NCBI GenBank assembly: GCA_022768065.1
Contig: JALELS010000019.1
Coordinates: 37,709-101,708, forward strand
From: Ruminococcus sp.
GTDB taxonomy: Bacteria; Bacillota; Clostridia; Oscillospirales; Acutalibacteraceae
Direction of reading: 5' to 3'
Length of the DNA: 64,000 nucleotides
The position numbers and the translations under genes are program-made. Below, piece after piece: positions 24,714 to 34,240 of the stretch. Positions within the stretch are counted from its first letter, which is position 1; the number at the start of each line of letters is the position of its first letter. A model generated the notes under the pieces. The model saw only the letters and a list, made by a program, of their open reading frames with translations. It was not told the DNA's origin and ran no database searches.

Positions 24714-25819
24714 AAAAAACGGTTGTTGCATTTGTTTTTGTGTTGTCCGTGATATGTTTATTACCTGTTGTCTCGTATGCCGCAAACAGCGGCGACGAAA
24801 AAAACATATCCGATGAATTTGCCGTCGAAATAAGCGACGGGACAAGCGAAATACTTAAGTCAATGGGTATTGAAAACATAGATTATGATTCGCTTATAAG
24901 CGCTTCGCCGAGAAAAATAATAACCTGCATTATAGATATTGCAAGGGGTAAACTGAAAGAACCCGTAAAAACGCTCGGTATTGTGCTGTCGATAGCGGTT
25001 GTTGCGGCAGCAGTAGGCAGCTTAGCCCCATCAAAGACCGCAGAAAAATATTCCGTCGGCACGGTATGTTCTTTTTTGATAGTTTCCGTTTTGACCGTAC
25101 CTTTGGCAAATACACTTTCTTCGGCGGTTTCGTCGGTTGCGCTGACGGCGGATTTTATGAAGGGCTATATTCCCGTTTTTGCGGGGACGGTGGCAGCAAG
25201 CGGTATGACGCTTACATCGGCTTCTTACAGTGCTCTCGAACTTGCGGTAGCCGAAGCGGTATCACAGCTTTCATCGGTATTTTTTGTCCCTTTAACGGGA
25301 CTTATTATGATGGTTACGCTTTTATCATCCGTTTCGGACAATGTCAATTCGGCAAAAATAATCTCACTTTTAAAAAAGATTATTTCGATTGTCCTCGGTG
25401 TTTTGTCAACCGTATTCGTGGGTCTGGTCACAATAAAGGGCAATCTCGCTTCCTCCGCCGACAGCGTAAGCGTTAAAGGGGTCAAACTGCTTGCCGGAAA
25501 TACCATTCCCATAGTCGGCGGCGCCATAGGCGACGCTTATACTTCGGTTCTCGGCAGTCTGAACCTTATCAAAAGTACCGTGGGGGCGTTCGGTATATTT
25601 GCGATAGCGGCTGTCAATATTCCCGTAATAACCGAGATGCTGTTATGGATGACAGCCGTCAATATATGCTCTGCGTTTTGCGGATTGCTCGGCGAAGAAA
25701 ATGCGGTAAAAGTGCTCGACGGCGTTTCGGGAGTTCTGTCACTCACAAATACGATAACGGTCTTTTCGGCGGTTGTCTTTATACTGTCTACGGGCGTAAT
25801 TTTATCATTGAGGTCGTAA
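24689..25819 (+). CDS. spoIIIAE: Stage III sporulation protein AE
   Basis: This roughly 376-residue protein has a cleavable signal sequence (VKKTVVAFVFVLSVICLL then SYA), followed by many membrane segments (PVKTLGIVLSIAVVAAAVG, SALELAVAEAVSQLS, IVGGAIGDAYTSVLGS), the SpoIIIAE pattern. The ATG at 24689 has GGAG 13 nt upstream and overlaps spoIIIAD by 25 bp; a GTG at 24710, overlapping the spoIIIAD stop by 4 bp, is an equally good start. It would form part of the membrane pore. Confidence 0.92.
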   Translation: MCKPLRKVKKTVVAFVFVLSVICLLPVVSYAANSGDEKNISDEFAVEISDGTSEILKSMGIENIDYDSLISASPRKIITCIIDIARGKLKEPVKTLGIVLSIAVVAAAVGSLAPSKTAEKYSVGTVCSFLIVSVLTVPLANTLSSAVSSVALTADFMKGYIPVFAGTVAASGMTLTSASYSALELAVAEAVSQLSSVFFVPLTGLIMMVTLLSSVSDNVNSAKIISLLKKIISIVLGVLSTVFVGLVTIKGNLASSADSVSVKGVKLLAGNTIPIVGGAIGDAYTSVLGSLNLIKSTVGAFGIFAIAAVNIPVITEMLLWMTAVNICSAFCGLLGEENAVKVLDGVSGVLSLTNTITVFSAVVFILSTGVILSLRS

Positions 25820-25820
25820 A

Positions 25821-26291
25821 ATGAGCAACGTAAAACTTTGGCTTCTGTCTGTATGTGTTTTTTCGGTAATTATGTCCCTGTTTCGCATCTTGCTGCCGCA
25901 GGGCAATGTCAAAAAGACCGCGGGTACCGCGCTGTCTTTGATTTTTTTGCTTTTTTTGATAGGCTCGGCAACAAAAAACGGGGCAGAGGCTTTTTTGCAA
26001 TCCGATTTTTCCGTTTTCGGCGACGAGGCGGAAGAAGTCACCGCCGACAATATATCGGCATATGAAAGTGCCGTTAAAAAAAGCCTTTCCGAAGCGCTTT
26101 CTTCCCGCAAGATAGAATATAACGATATAACCTTTGATATGAATAAAACAGCGGACGATATCATAGAGATTAGTAATGTGTGTTTGTCCGTACCGTATGA
26201 TGCGCCGTCGGACGATGAAATCATATCCGCGGCGACGGATTACACCGGATTTTCACGGGAAATAATAAGAGTAATAAGGGATGAACAATGA
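25821..26291 (+). CDS. spoIIIAF: Stage III sporulation protein AF
   Basis: The 156-residue protein has two N-terminal membrane helices (KLWLLSVCVFSVIMSLFRIL and TALSLIFLLFLIGSA) and a ring-building-motif-like soluble domain, as in SpoIIIAF. It begins one base after spoIIIAE and overlaps spoIIIAG by 4 bp. Confidence 0.9.
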   Translation: MSNVKLWLLSVCVFSVIMSLFRILLPQGNVKKTAGTALSLIFLLFLIGSATKNGAEAFLQSDFSVFGDEAEEVTADNISAYESAVKKSLSEALSSRKIEYNDITFDMNKTADDIIEISNVCLSVPYDAPSDDEIISAATDYTGFSREIIRVIRDEQ

Positions 26292-26827
26292 AAAAGATGC
26301 CAAAGCTTTCCGAAAAACTGAAAAAGGATAAAAAACTGCTTTTGATAGTCACTGCGGGAATTCTCGGCATAGTGTTTATAGTCCTCTCTGAGGTTATCCC
26401 GAAAAGCTCATATAAGAAAACGGAAACAGGCGAGCAAAATAAGGATTCCGTATCGTCATATGAAGAAACGCTTGAAAAACGTCTCGAAAGCATTATTTCC
26501 TCTGTGGACGGAGCCGGCAGGGTGCAGGTTATGGTAACGCTTGACACTTCGGTGCAGACCCAGTATGCAAAAGATGAAAAGGAAAATTCCAAAAACGGCG
26601 ATAAAACATCAGAAAAGTCCTATGAGAAAAAGTATGTTCTGACGGATGACGACAGCGGAGTGATACTAAAGACCACCGAGCCTGAGGTCAGAGGAGTGAT
26701 AGTAGTATGCGACGGCGGTGACAATGCCGCCGTGAAAAACAGTATAACCTCCGCCGTAAGAGCGGCTCTCTCGGTGGACTCAAATAAGATAACAGTATTA
26801 AAAATGAAAAATTCGGAGGCAAAATGA
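26288..26827 (+). CDS. spoIIIAG: Stage III sporulation protein AG
   Basis: The 179-residue protein has one N-terminal membrane helix (about 18-36) and an external ring-building domain (RLESIISSVDGAGRVQVMVTL ... EVRGVIVVCDGG ... SITSAVRAALSVDSNKI). SpoIIIAG forms a large ring in the intermembrane space. The ATG overlaps the spoIIIAF stop, and its own stop overlaps spoIIIAH. Confidence 0.93.
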   Translation: MKKMPKLSEKLKKDKKLLLIVTAGILGIVFIVLSEVIPKSSYKKTETGEQNKDSVSSYEETLEKRLESIISSVDGAGRVQVMVTLDTSVQTQYAKDEKENSKNGDKTSEKSYEKKYVLTDDDSGVILKTTEPEVRGVIVVCDGGDNAAVKNSITSAVRAALSVDSNKITVLKMKNSEAK

Positions 26828-27366
26828 TGAGCGCAACAATAAAAAGAAAGCATCTTGTTTTGACGGGACTTGTAATTGCCCTCGGGACGGCTATGTTCGT
26901 CAATTGGTATTACACAAAACCCGAGGCAAAAAGCGTGAGCAAGGCGGAGGGCGAGACAACAACGATAAACGTAAATCTCGGCGACGCCAAGTATGTCAAC
27001 GGAACCGCGGCATCCGCCGAGAGTGATTGGTTTTCGGAAGCAAAGCTCAAGAGGACGTCCGCACACGATGAGGCAAAATCAGCGTTTGAGGACGTAATAA
27101 ACAGCTCCGACGCCGACTCCGAGAGTAAACAAAAAGCGTCGGACGGACTCCAAAAACTTACAAAAAACATAACAGATGAAGGCGATATAGAAAATCTGAT
27201 AACGGCAAAACTCGGCGGAAAATGTCTTGTCTCTCTCGGCGAGTCCGCGTCCGTTACGGTTGAAAAGGGTTATCTTAACGACGAAGCGCTGACGCAGATT
27301 GTGGATATTGTAACGGCAAAGTCCGGTTTACCATCGTCAAAGGTTACCGTTATTGAGGCAAAATAG
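26824..27366 (+). CDS. spoIIIAH: Stage III sporulation protein AH
   Basis: This 180-residue protein has one membrane helix (LVLTGLVIALGTAMFVNWYY) and a C-terminal ring-building domain (LTKNITDEGDIENLITAKLG ... CLVSLGESASVTVEKG), the SpoIIIAH pattern. It binds SpoIIQ from the forespore to close the channel. It is the last of eight tightly packed genes. Confidence 0.93.
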   Translation: MMSATIKRKHLVLTGLVIALGTAMFVNWYYTKPEAKSVSKAEGETTTINVNLGDAKYVNGTAASAESDWFSEAKLKRTSAHDEAKSAFEDVINSSDADSESKQKASDGLQKLTKNITDEGDIENLITAKLGGKCLVSLGESASVTVEKGYLNDEALTQIVDIVTAKSGLPSSKVTVIEAK

Positions 27367-27388
27367 GGCATGGGACTACATATTTTAA

Positions 27389-27417
27389 TTGATTATTTCA
27401 ATTGCCTGTGTTATACT
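27389..27417 (+). promoter_or_regulatory. SigA promoter of the asp23-nusB-recN block
   Basis: TTGATT (27389-27394) and TATACT (27412-27417) are 17 bp apart, with an extended TGT before the -10. It separates vegetative genes from the upstream sporulation operon. Confidence 0.75.
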
Positions 27418-27474
27418 TAAACCAAATAATCGATTGAAATATAATTGTTCCAATGTCGAAAGGTGGGTAACCAC

Positions 27475-27843
27475 ATGAGTTATAACGATAATCGTGAGAG
27501 CGGCGGAGTTGTTATTTCAAATGACGTAATCGCATCTATTGCCGCAAACGCCGTAAAGGATGTAGACGGCTTCGGGAGCTTTTCAAGTCGCACTGCGGAT
27601 TTATTGACGCAGACGCATTTTTCCGAAGCGCCGCACGCCGTTAAGGTGTGGAGCCTTGACAATGATATTAAAGTTCAGCTTTTTATAAATATTAAGAGCG
27701 GATTTAATATTCAGTCTGTATGCACTGCCGTTCAGCAAAGCGTCAAAAATGCCGTGCAGAGTATGACCGGCAAAGTTGTGAGCAAGGTAAATGTTTGCGT
27801 ACAGGGCGTTGATTACTGCGAACCTAACGAATTGAAAAACTGA
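27475..27843 (+). CDS. Asp23/Gls24 (YqhY) family protein
   Basis: The 122-residue protein has the Asp23 fold (GGVVISNDVIASIAANAVKD, VQLFINIKSGFNIQSVCTAV, QQSVKNAVQSMTG, VNVCVQGVDY). Homologues (YqhY in Bacillus) sit before nusB and affect acetyl-CoA carboxylase or envelope stress. AAGGTGGGT before the ATG at 27475 sets the start, 30 nt inside the longest frame. A terminator-like hairpin follows before nusB. Confidence 0.9.
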   Translation: MSYNDNRESGGVVISNDVIASIAANAVKDVDGFGSFSSRTADLLTQTHFSEAPHAVKVWSLDNDIKVQLFINIKSGFNIQSVCTAVQQSVKNAVQSMTGKVVSKVNVCVQGVDYCEPNELKN

Positions 27844-27849
27844 CGTTTT

Positions 27850-27894
27850 CCGGTTCTTTGCTGTATTCGGCGGTAAAGGACCGGTTTTTGTTTT
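27850..27894 (+). terminator. Terminator or attenuator between asp23 and nusB
   Basis: A 10-bp stem with one G-T pair (27850-27859 with 27875-27884) is followed by TTTTTGTTTT. Because nusB follows 27 bp later with no promoter that I can see, partial read-through is likely. Confidence 0.75.
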
Positions 27895-27920
27895 ATTAAA
27901 TTATCGGGGGCGGACAAGCT

Positions 27921-28325
27921 ATGACAAGAACCGAAGAACGCGAGCAGGCGTTCGTACTTATTTTTGAAAAAGAATTTAATATGGATACTTCTATGGATGA
28001 TATAATCTCATATGCCGCCGAGGCAGATGTGTTTTCGGAGTCGGCTTTTGCCTCGTCTCTCGCAAAGGCTGTATTTGAAAACATAGACGCCGTTGACGCC
28101 GTCATAGACAAGTATTCCATAGGCTGGAAAAAATCAAGACTTCCCAAAGTGACTCTCGCCATACTTCGTCTTGCCATATGTGAGATGATGTTTGTTGACT
28201 CTATTCCTGAGAGCGTATCCATAAACGAGGCGGTTGAGCTTGCCAAAAAGTACGCCACGGCAGAGGACGCGTCATTTGTAAACGGGATTTTGGGAAGCTA
28301 TTCGAGAGATAATAAAAATGAGTGA
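27921..28325 (+). CDS. nusB: Transcription antitermination factor NusB
   Basis: The 134-residue all-helical protein begins TRTEEREQAFVLIFEKEF and has LAILRLAICEMMF and SVSINEAVELAKKYATAEDASFVNGIL, the NusB hallmarks. It binds boxA RNA with NusE (S10) for rRNA antitermination; a probable rRNA leader is at the right end of this window. GGGGGCGG precedes the ATG. It overlaps the next gene by 8 bp. Confidence 0.95.
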   Translation: MTRTEEREQAFVLIFEKEFNMDTSMDDIISYAAEADVFSESAFASSLAKAVFENIDAVDAVIDKYSIGWKKSRLPKVTLAILRLAICEMMFVDSIPESVSINEAVELAKKYATAEDASFVNGILGSYSRDNKNE

Positions 28326-29262
28326 TTTTCTCGGAATAGATACGAGCAATTATACGACTTCGGCGGCAATTTACGAAAGCTCACGCAATGTGCTGCTTCA
28401 GGAAAAAATGCTGCTGCCCGTAAAAAAGGGCGAAAAAGGAATACGTCAGAGCGACGCAGTCTTTCACCATACGGTACAGCTTCCCGAAATAACGGACAGG
28501 CTTTTCGGTGAAGTGAAAGAAAAAGAAATTTCGGCAATAGGCGTTTCCTATGCACCGCGGCGTGTGCAAGGCTCATATATGCCGTGCTTTTTGGTCGGAA
28601 TTTCGGCGGCAACCGTGGCGGCGAGGGCTCTTTCGGTTCCGCTTTACCGCTTTTCTCATCAAGAGGGGCATATAGCGGCGGCGCTTTATTCCGCCGGTAG
28701 GCTCGATCTTTTAAACGAGCCGTTTATTGCGTTTCACGTATCCGGCGGTACCACGGAAGCCGTTTTGGTAAAACCCGATAACGAGCATATTATAAACGCC
28801 GAAATAGTGGCGAGCTCGTCCGATTTAAAAGCGGGTCAGGCAATAGACCGTGTAGGGGTTATGCTCTCGCTGAATTTCCCTGCGGGACCGGAGCTTGAAA
28901 AACTGTCGGAAAAAAGCAATGCGGTATTTAAAATAAGACCGTCTATGAAAAATGCCGACTGTTCGCTTTCCGGAGTTGAAAATAAGTGTAAAAAAATGTT
29001 GTCCGAAAATTACGAAAAATCCGATATTGCGCTTTTTTGTATAGACAGCGTTATTGCTGCGCTTGACGGTATGTATAAGGCTCTTATGCCGAAGTACGGT
29101 TCTTTGCCGGTCGTATTTTCGGGCGGCGTCACTTCAAACAAGAGAATTAAAAATTATTTTCGTGATAAATACAACGCGATTTTCGCCGAGCCCGCATTTT
29201 CGGCGGACAATGCGGCAGGTACGGCGGTACTCTCTTCTATTATGTATGATCGGAGAAAATAA
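28318..29262 (+). CDS. Peptidase M22 / TsaD-paralogue (Kae1-like) protein
   Basis: The 314-residue protein is an ASKHA-fold relative of TsaD: FLGIDTSNYTTSAAIY, GVSYAPRRVQGSYMPCFLVG, the metal motif SHQEGHIAAAL, HVSGGTTEAVLV, FPAGPELEKLS and FSGGVTSNKRI. It is shorter than TsaD (about 335-340), and the SGVENK replaces the usual SGLKT region, so it is likely a paralogue and not the tRNA t6A enzyme. In clostridia such genes often lie between nusB and xseA, in the place where Bacillus has folD. Its substrate is unknown. It overlaps nusB by 8 bp and abuts xseA. Confidence 0.85.
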   Translation: MSDFLGIDTSNYTTSAAIYESSRNVLLQEKMLLPVKKGEKGIRQSDAVFHHTVQLPEITDRLFGEVKEKEISAIGVSYAPRRVQGSYMPCFLVGISAATVAARALSVPLYRFSHQEGHIAAALYSAGRLDLLNEPFIAFHVSGGTTEAVLVKPDNEHIINAEIVASSSDLKAGQAIDRVGVMLSLNFPAGPELEKLSEKSNAVFKIRPSMKNADCSLSGVENKCKKMLSENYEKSDIALFCIDSVIAALDGMYKALMPKYGSLPVVFSGGVTSNKRIKNYFRDKYNAIFAEPAFSADNAAGTAVLSSIMYDRRK

Positions 29263-30470
29263 TGCAGAATACATTGGTATTGAGCGTTTCTCAGCTCAAC
29301 AGATACATCAAGATAAATTTCGACGCCGATGAAAATCTTGCAAATATTTTTATAAGCGGAGAAATATCCAATTTCACAAATCATTACCGCACAGGTCACT
29401 TTTACTTTACGTTAAAGGACGATTCCGCCGCAGTCAGAGCCGTTATGTTTAATTCCTCCGCCAAAAGGCTTAAATTTATGCCCGAGGACGGAATGAAAGT
29501 TATCGCCCGAGGCAGAGTGAGCGTCTATGAGGCGTCCGGGCAGTATCAGCTTTATGTTGACGATATGCAGCCCGACGGCGTCGGCGCTCTCAACCTTGCG
29601 TATGAGCAGCTGAAAGAGAAACTGCAAAAAGAAGGGCTTTTTTCAAAACTTCATAAAAAGCCGCTGCCGCCTTACCCCGAAAAGGTCGGAGTTATCACTT
29701 CGCCTACTGGCGCGGCAGTACGCGATATTATAAATGTTCTCGGCAGACGTTTTCCTTATGCCGAAATAGTTTTTTGTCCCGTTTTGGTTCAGGGAGACGG
29801 CGCTCATTTGCAGCTTATAAACGCGGTCAATCTGTTTAACTCCGAAAAAGCGGCTGATGTTATAATTATCGGCAGGGGCGGAGGCTCTATCGAGGATCTT
29901 TGGGAGTTTAACGACGAGGGCCTTGCGAGAGCTGTTTATAATTCGGAAATTCCCGTTATCTCGGCGGTAGGTCACGAAACCGATTTTACGATTTGCGATT
30001 TTGTTGCGGATATGCGCGCTCCCACGCCGTCCGCCGCAGCAGAATTGGCGGTTCCCGACGCAAACGAATTAAAGTATGCCTTGGCTGCCTCAAAAAACAG
30101 AATGTATTTAAGCGTTTCGGCAGGGATTTCCGACAGGCGCTCAAAACTCGAATACCTTACTTCAAAGGGAATTTTAAAGTCTCCCGACGAAATGCTGTCA
30201 AATCGGAGTCAGCGCCTTGATACGGCTTTTTCAAAAATGCTGTCTGCTTATGAAAACCGTATCGGCGGCAAAAAAGTGGAATTTATATCTGCCGCCTCTG
30301 CGCTGTCAAAGCTTGACCCTATGTCGGTGCTTATGCGCGGCTTTGCCTTTGTTTCCGATGAAAACGGAAAAAATATATCTTCGTCGCAAGCGCTTGCGAA
30401 GGGAGATAAAATCGATGTCAGATTTCACGACGGTACCGCCGTTTGTGAGGTTAAGGAGATAACACAATGA
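29262..30470 (+). CDS. xseA: Exodeoxyribonuclease VII large subunit
   Basis: The 402-residue protein has an N-terminal OB fold (IFISGEISNFTNHYRTGHFY), the nuclease core (VGVITSPTGAAVRDIINVLG, GRGGGSIEDLWEFND, AVGHETDFTICDFVAD, RAPTPSAAAE) and a coiled-coil tail. With XseB it degrades single-stranded DNA to oligonucleotides. It overlaps xseB by 4 bp. Confidence 0.96.
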   Translation: MQNTLVLSVSQLNRYIKINFDADENLANIFISGEISNFTNHYRTGHFYFTLKDDSAAVRAVMFNSSAKRLKFMPEDGMKVIARGRVSVYEASGQYQLYVDDMQPDGVGALNLAYEQLKEKLQKEGLFSKLHKKPLPPYPEKVGVITSPTGAAVRDIINVLGRRFPYAEIVFCPVLVQGDGAHLQLINAVNLFNSEKAADVIIIGRGGGSIEDLWEFNDEGLARAVYNSEIPVISAVGHETDFTICDFVADMRAPTPSAAAELAVPDANELKYALAASKNRMYLSVSAGISDRRSKLEYLTSKGILKSPDEMLSNRSQRLDTAFSKMLSAYENRIGGKKVEFISAASALSKLDPMSVLMRGFAFVSDENGKNISSSQALAKGDKIDVRFHDGTAVCEVKEITQ

Positions 30471-30658
30471 AACAGACTTTTGAGTCCGCCGTAACGCGGA
30501 TTGAAGAAATATCAAAACTGCTTGAAGACAAGAACATTTCACTTGATGACTCAATCAAGCTTTTTGAAGAGGGCACGCGCCTTTCGGATTATTGCAGCGA
30601 ATGTCTTAAAAACGCAGAGCAGAAAATAACGGAGCTTAAAAACAAAGAGACGGAGTGA
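30467..30658 (+). CDS. xseB: Exodeoxyribonuclease VII small subunit
   Basis: The 63-residue protein shows the XseB pattern FESAVTRIEEISKLLED ... SLDDSIKLFEEG, then a helix with NAEQKITEL. Several copies coat the XseA tail. The ATG overlaps the xseA stop. Confidence 0.95.
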   Translation: MKQTFESAVTRIEEISKLLEDKNISLDDSIKLFEEGTRLSDYCSECLKNAEQKITELKNKETE

Positions 30659-30663
30659 TATTT

Positions 30664-31542
30664 ATGGAGTATACTCACGAAAAATATCTTGAGATGATAG
30701 ACGAGGCGCTGAAAGTGTACCTCGGCTCGGTTTCGGACGGTCAGGACCTTGTTCTTGACGCGATGAAATACAGCGCCGAGGGCGGCGGAAAAAGGATAAG
30801 ACCCGTGCTGACCCTTGAGTTTTGCCGTGTGTGCGGCGGCGATGTGCAGCGGGCTCTTCCGTTTGCGTGCGCCGTAGAGATGATTCACACATATTCGCTG
30901 ATTCATGACGATCTTCCGTGTATGGATAACGATGATATGAGGCGCGGCAAGCCGTCGTGCCACAAGGCGTTCGGCGAGGAGTACGCTCTTCTGGCAGGCG
31001 ACGGACTTTTGACCCTTGCATTTGAAACGCTCTCAAAGGCCGAGGATGTTAAAGTCGATACTTTTAAAGAGGCGCTGTTTACGCTCTCAAATCTTGCCGG
31101 TATTAACGGTATGGTCGGCGGTCAGGTGCTTGACCTCAAAGCGGAAAAAAGCAAACCCACTCTCTCCGCTCTTCAAACGATAGACCGTCTTAAAACCGGC
31201 GCTCTTATAAAGGCGGCGTGTACCTTGGGCTGTCTCGCATCGGAAAAATACGATGAGCAAAAGATAGCCGCAGCGTCCGTTTATGCCGAAAATATAGGTC
31301 TCGCTTTTCAGATTGTGGATGACATACTTGACGTCACGAGCGATACCGCCACACTCGGCAAACCCGTCGGAAGCGACGACAAAAACGAAAAGATAACGTA
31401 CGTTAAACTTATGGGTATTGAAAAATCACAGGCTACCGTTGACGAATTGACCAAAGAGGCGGTAAACGCTCTCGGCGTTTTCGACGGCGATACGTCATTC
31501 CTTGAAAATTTAGCCTATAAGCTTGCTTCAAGGAAAAAATAA
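30664..31542 (+). CDS. ispA: Polyprenyl (farnesyl) diphosphate synthase
   Basis: The 292-residue trans-prenyltransferase has GGKRIRPVL, the first Asp-rich motif DDLPCMDND, the second QIVDDILD and the linking GQVLDL. The spacing of the first motif and the surrounding residues fit farnesyl diphosphate synthase (short chain). GGAG precedes the ATG at 30664; a GTG at 30655 is in frame but lies before the site. It stands in the same operon as dxs. Confidence 0.93.
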   Translation: MEYTHEKYLEMIDEALKVYLGSVSDGQDLVLDAMKYSAEGGGKRIRPVLTLEFCRVCGGDVQRALPFACAVEMIHTYSLIHDDLPCMDNDDMRRGKPSCHKAFGEEYALLAGDGLLTLAFETLSKAEDVKVDTFKEALFTLSNLAGINGMVGGQVLDLKAEKSKPTLSALQTIDRLKTGALIKAACTLGCLASEKYDEQKIAAASVYAENIGLAFQIVDDILDVTSDTATLGKPVGSDDKNEKITYVKLMGIEKSQATVDELTKEAVNALGVFDGDTSFLENLAYKLASRKK

Positions 31543-31567
31543 CAGGCCTTCGGGGGAAGTTCTTTTA

Positions 31568-33442
31568 ATGAAGTATCTTGATAAAATTAAATCGCCCGCG
31601 GACGTAAAAAATCTCAATGAAGATGAATTGCCTCTTTTGGCACAGGAAATCAGAGAGGTTCTTATAGATACGGTTTCGCAAAACGGCGGTCATTTGGCGT
31701 CAAATCTCGGTGTTGTCGAGCTTACCATCGCTCTCCACAGAGTTTTTGATTCGCCCAAGGATAAAATCATATGGGATGTCGGTCATCAGGCATATACGCA
31801 TAAGCTCCTGACGGGCAGGTATCCCGAATTTGAGACTATCCGCCGCGAGGGCGGACTTTCGGGCTTTACAAATCCGTCCGAAAGCGAACACGATATTTTT
31901 TACAGCGGACATTCGAGCACATCAATTTCAGAGGCTCTCGGTGTTGCAACCGCAAACAGCCTTAATAACGATAAGCACACCGCCATCGCGGTAATAGGCG
32001 ACGGTGCGCTCACGGGCGGGCTCGCTTATGAGGCGCTCAACAATGCCGGCAGGTCTAAGCAGAGACTTATAGTTATACTTAACGATAACGAGATGTCTAT
32101 TTCAAAAAACGTCGGCTCTGTCGCAAGGTATCTTGCCGTGCTTCGTTCAAAACCGGGTTATTTCCGTTTAAAGGCGCGCACCGAAAAGATAATCAATCGA
32201 ATACCGCTCATAGGCAAAAAAATATCGGAGCAGCTTTTTAAATCAAAGACAAGGTTAAAGAATTTAATCTATAAAAGCACCTTTTTTGAGGAACTCGGCT
32301 TCCGTTATATGGGACCAATTGACGGTCACAATATAACACAGCTTTGCGAGGCGCTTGAGGGTGCGAAAATGGTAAATGCACCTGTGCTTCTTCATATCAA
32401 TACTATAAAAGGCAAGGGTTACGATTTTGCCGAGAAGTCACCGAGCGAATTCCACGGAATTTCAAAATTCAATATAAATACGGGTGAGCCTGTATACAGC
32501 GGCACGAATTTTTCCGCCGAGTTCGGCGATTTCCTGTGCGATATAGCCTCTAAGGATAAGCGTATATGCGCCATAACCGCGGCTATGTCTCTCGGCACGG
32601 GTCTTGAAAAATTCAAAAAGCAGTTCCCCGACAGATTTTATGATGTCGGCATAGCCGAAGAGCACGCCGTAACCTTTTCTTCGGGACTTGCAAGGGGCGG
32701 TATGGTGCCTATATTTGCCGTGTATTCAACGTTTCTTCAAAGGTGTTATGACCAATTGGTACACGACGGAGCAATGCAGCATCTCCATATGATAATTGCG
32801 GTTGACCGCGCAGGATTTGTCGGTGAGGACGGTATTTCGCACCAGGGTATACTTGACGCTTCGTTCTTAAACGGAATACCCGGTATAACGGTTTATTCAC
32901 CGTCTACATACACGGAGTTAAAACACGCTTTTATAAGGGCGATATATCACAGTGACGGCGTGGTAGCCATACGTTATCCGCGCGGCACGGAAAAACCCGT
33001 ACCGGAGTCGGACGATCTCTCGTTTGAACCGTTTGCGGTTTACGGCAGAGAAAACGCGGACACGTTTATTGTCACATACGGCAGACTTTATTCTTATGCC
33101 TGCTCTGCGGCAGATGAGCTTGTAAGCCGCGGATATAACGTCTCCGTTTTAAAGCTTAACCGTATAAAGCCCATTTCGGAGGACGCTGTAAAAAAAGTTC
33201 TCTCATGCAAAAAGGTATTTTTCTTTGAAGAGGGAATAAAAGCCGGCGGTATAGGCTCGGTATTCTCCGAAATGATGATGGAAAACGGCTTTAAAGGTAA
33301 GTTCGATTTAACCGCCGTAGATAACGAGTTTGTAAAGCACGCGGCGGTATCCGCGCTTTTAAGCGAGTATTCTCTTGATGAAAACGGTATGATAAAAACA
33401 ATTTTGGAGTATGACGATGGCGGAAAAAAAGACGAGGCTTGA
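31568..33442 (+). CDS. dxs: 1-deoxy-D-xylulose-5-phosphate synthase
   Basis: This 624-residue thiamine diphosphate enzyme makes DXP from pyruvate and glyceraldehyde 3-phosphate, the first MEP pathway step. It shows SQNGGHLASNLGVVELTIAL, WDVGHQAYTHKLLTGR, the cofactor motif GDGALTGGLAYEALNNAG with LNDNEMSIS, and DVGIAEEHAVTFSSGLA. GGGGGAAG before the ATG at 31568 sets the start, inside a longer frame that overlaps ispA. It overlaps tlyA slightly. Confidence 0.96.
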   Translation: MKYLDKIKSPADVKNLNEDELPLLAQEIREVLIDTVSQNGGHLASNLGVVELTIALHRVFDSPKDKIIWDVGHQAYTHKLLTGRYPEFETIRREGGLSGFTNPSESEHDIFYSGHSSTSISEALGVATANSLNNDKHTAIAVIGDGALTGGLAYEALNNAGRSKQRLIVILNDNEMSISKNVGSVARYLAVLRSKPGYFRLKARTEKIINRIPLIGKKISEQLFKSKTRLKNLIYKSTFFEELGFRYMGPIDGHNITQLCEALEGAKMVNAPVLLHINTIKGKGYDFAEKSPSEFHGISKFNINTGEPVYSGTNFSAEFGDFLCDIASKDKRICAITAAMSLGTGLEKFKKQFPDRFYDVGIAEEHAVTFSSGLARGGMVPIFAVYSTFLQRCYDQLVHDGAMQHLHMIIAVDRAGFVGEDGISHQGILDASFLNGIPGITVYSPSTYTELKHAFIRAIYHSDGVVAIRYPRGTEKPVPESDDLSFEPFAVYGRENADTFIVTYGRLYSYACSAADELVSRGYNVSVLKLNRIKPISEDAVKKVLSCKKVFFFEEGIKAGGIGSVFSEMMMENGFKGKFDLTAVDNEFVKHAAVSALLSEYSLDENGMIKTILEYDDGGKKDEA

Positions 33443-34226
33443 CGTAGCCGTTTTTGAACGCGGCTTATCCGACAGTCGCGCTAAAGCGAGCGCTCTGATA
33501 ATGGCGGGGCAGGTCTTTGTAAACGGGCAAAAGGTCCTTAAATCGGGTCAAAATGTGAAAGAAGACGATAAAATCGAGGTTCGCGGCGAACAAATGCCGT
33601 TTGTCAGCCGCGGAGGCTATAAACTCGATAAAGCCGTCAAGTCTTTTGACCTCTCGCTTAAAGATAAGATATGTATGGATATAGGCGCGTCAACGGGCGG
33701 ATTTACCGATTGTATGCTGCAAAACGGAGCGGCAAAGGTGTTTTCGGTTGACGTGGGATACGGTCAGCTTGCCTGGAAACTTCGTACCGATGAACGCGTT
33801 GTGAATATGGAACGCACAAATTTCCGCTATCTTACAATTGACGATATCGGCACAAAGCTTGATTTTGCGAGCGTGGATGTCTCATTTATATCGCTGAAAA
33901 TCATTTTGCCCGTCCTTTTCGAGCTTTTAAACGACGGCGGCGAAGCGGTATGTCTTATAAAACCGCAGTTCGAGGCAGGCCGCGACAAGGTCGGCAAAAA
34001 AGGCGTGGTACGCGACAAAGAAACGCACGCCGAAGTTATTAAAACAATCACGGATTTTGCTTTTGATACGGGTTTTTCGGTTCTCGGGCTTGATTTTTCG
34101 CCCATAAAAGGTCCCGAGGGCAACATAGAATACCTTATGTATCTCCGAAAAGAGCAAAACAATGTAAATGCTGTGAAAGGCAAAGAATCGGAAGTAGCCG
34201 AGCTTTCACACAATACGTTACAGTAA
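33417..34226 (+). CDS. TlyA-family rRNA methyltransferase / hemolysin-like protein
   Basis: The 269-residue protein has an N-terminal S4 RNA-binding domain (TRLDVAVFERGLSDSRAKAS) and a SAM-binding FtsJ-type domain (CMDIGASTGGFTDCMLQ, VDVGYGQLAWKLR, KPQFEAGRDKVGKKGVV). Members 2'-O-methylate rRNA; the Bacillus homologue in this position is yqxC. GGAG lies 7 nt before the ATG at 33417. It overlaps dxs by 26 bp. The hemolysin label is historical. Confidence 0.92.
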   Translation: MAEKKTRLDVAVFERGLSDSRAKASALIMAGQVFVNGQKVLKSGQNVKEDDKIEVRGEQMPFVSRGGYKLDKAVKSFDLSLKDKICMDIGASTGGFTDCMLQNGAAKVFSVDVGYGQLAWKLRTDERVVNMERTNFRYLTIDDIGTKLDFASVDVSFISLKIILPVLFELLNDGGEAVCLIKPQFEAGRDKVGKKGVVRDKETHAEVIKTITDFAFDTGFSVLGLDFSPIKGPEGNIEYLMYLRKEQNNVNAVKGKESEVAELSHNTLQ

Positions 34227-34240
34227 AGCGGGTGACAAAA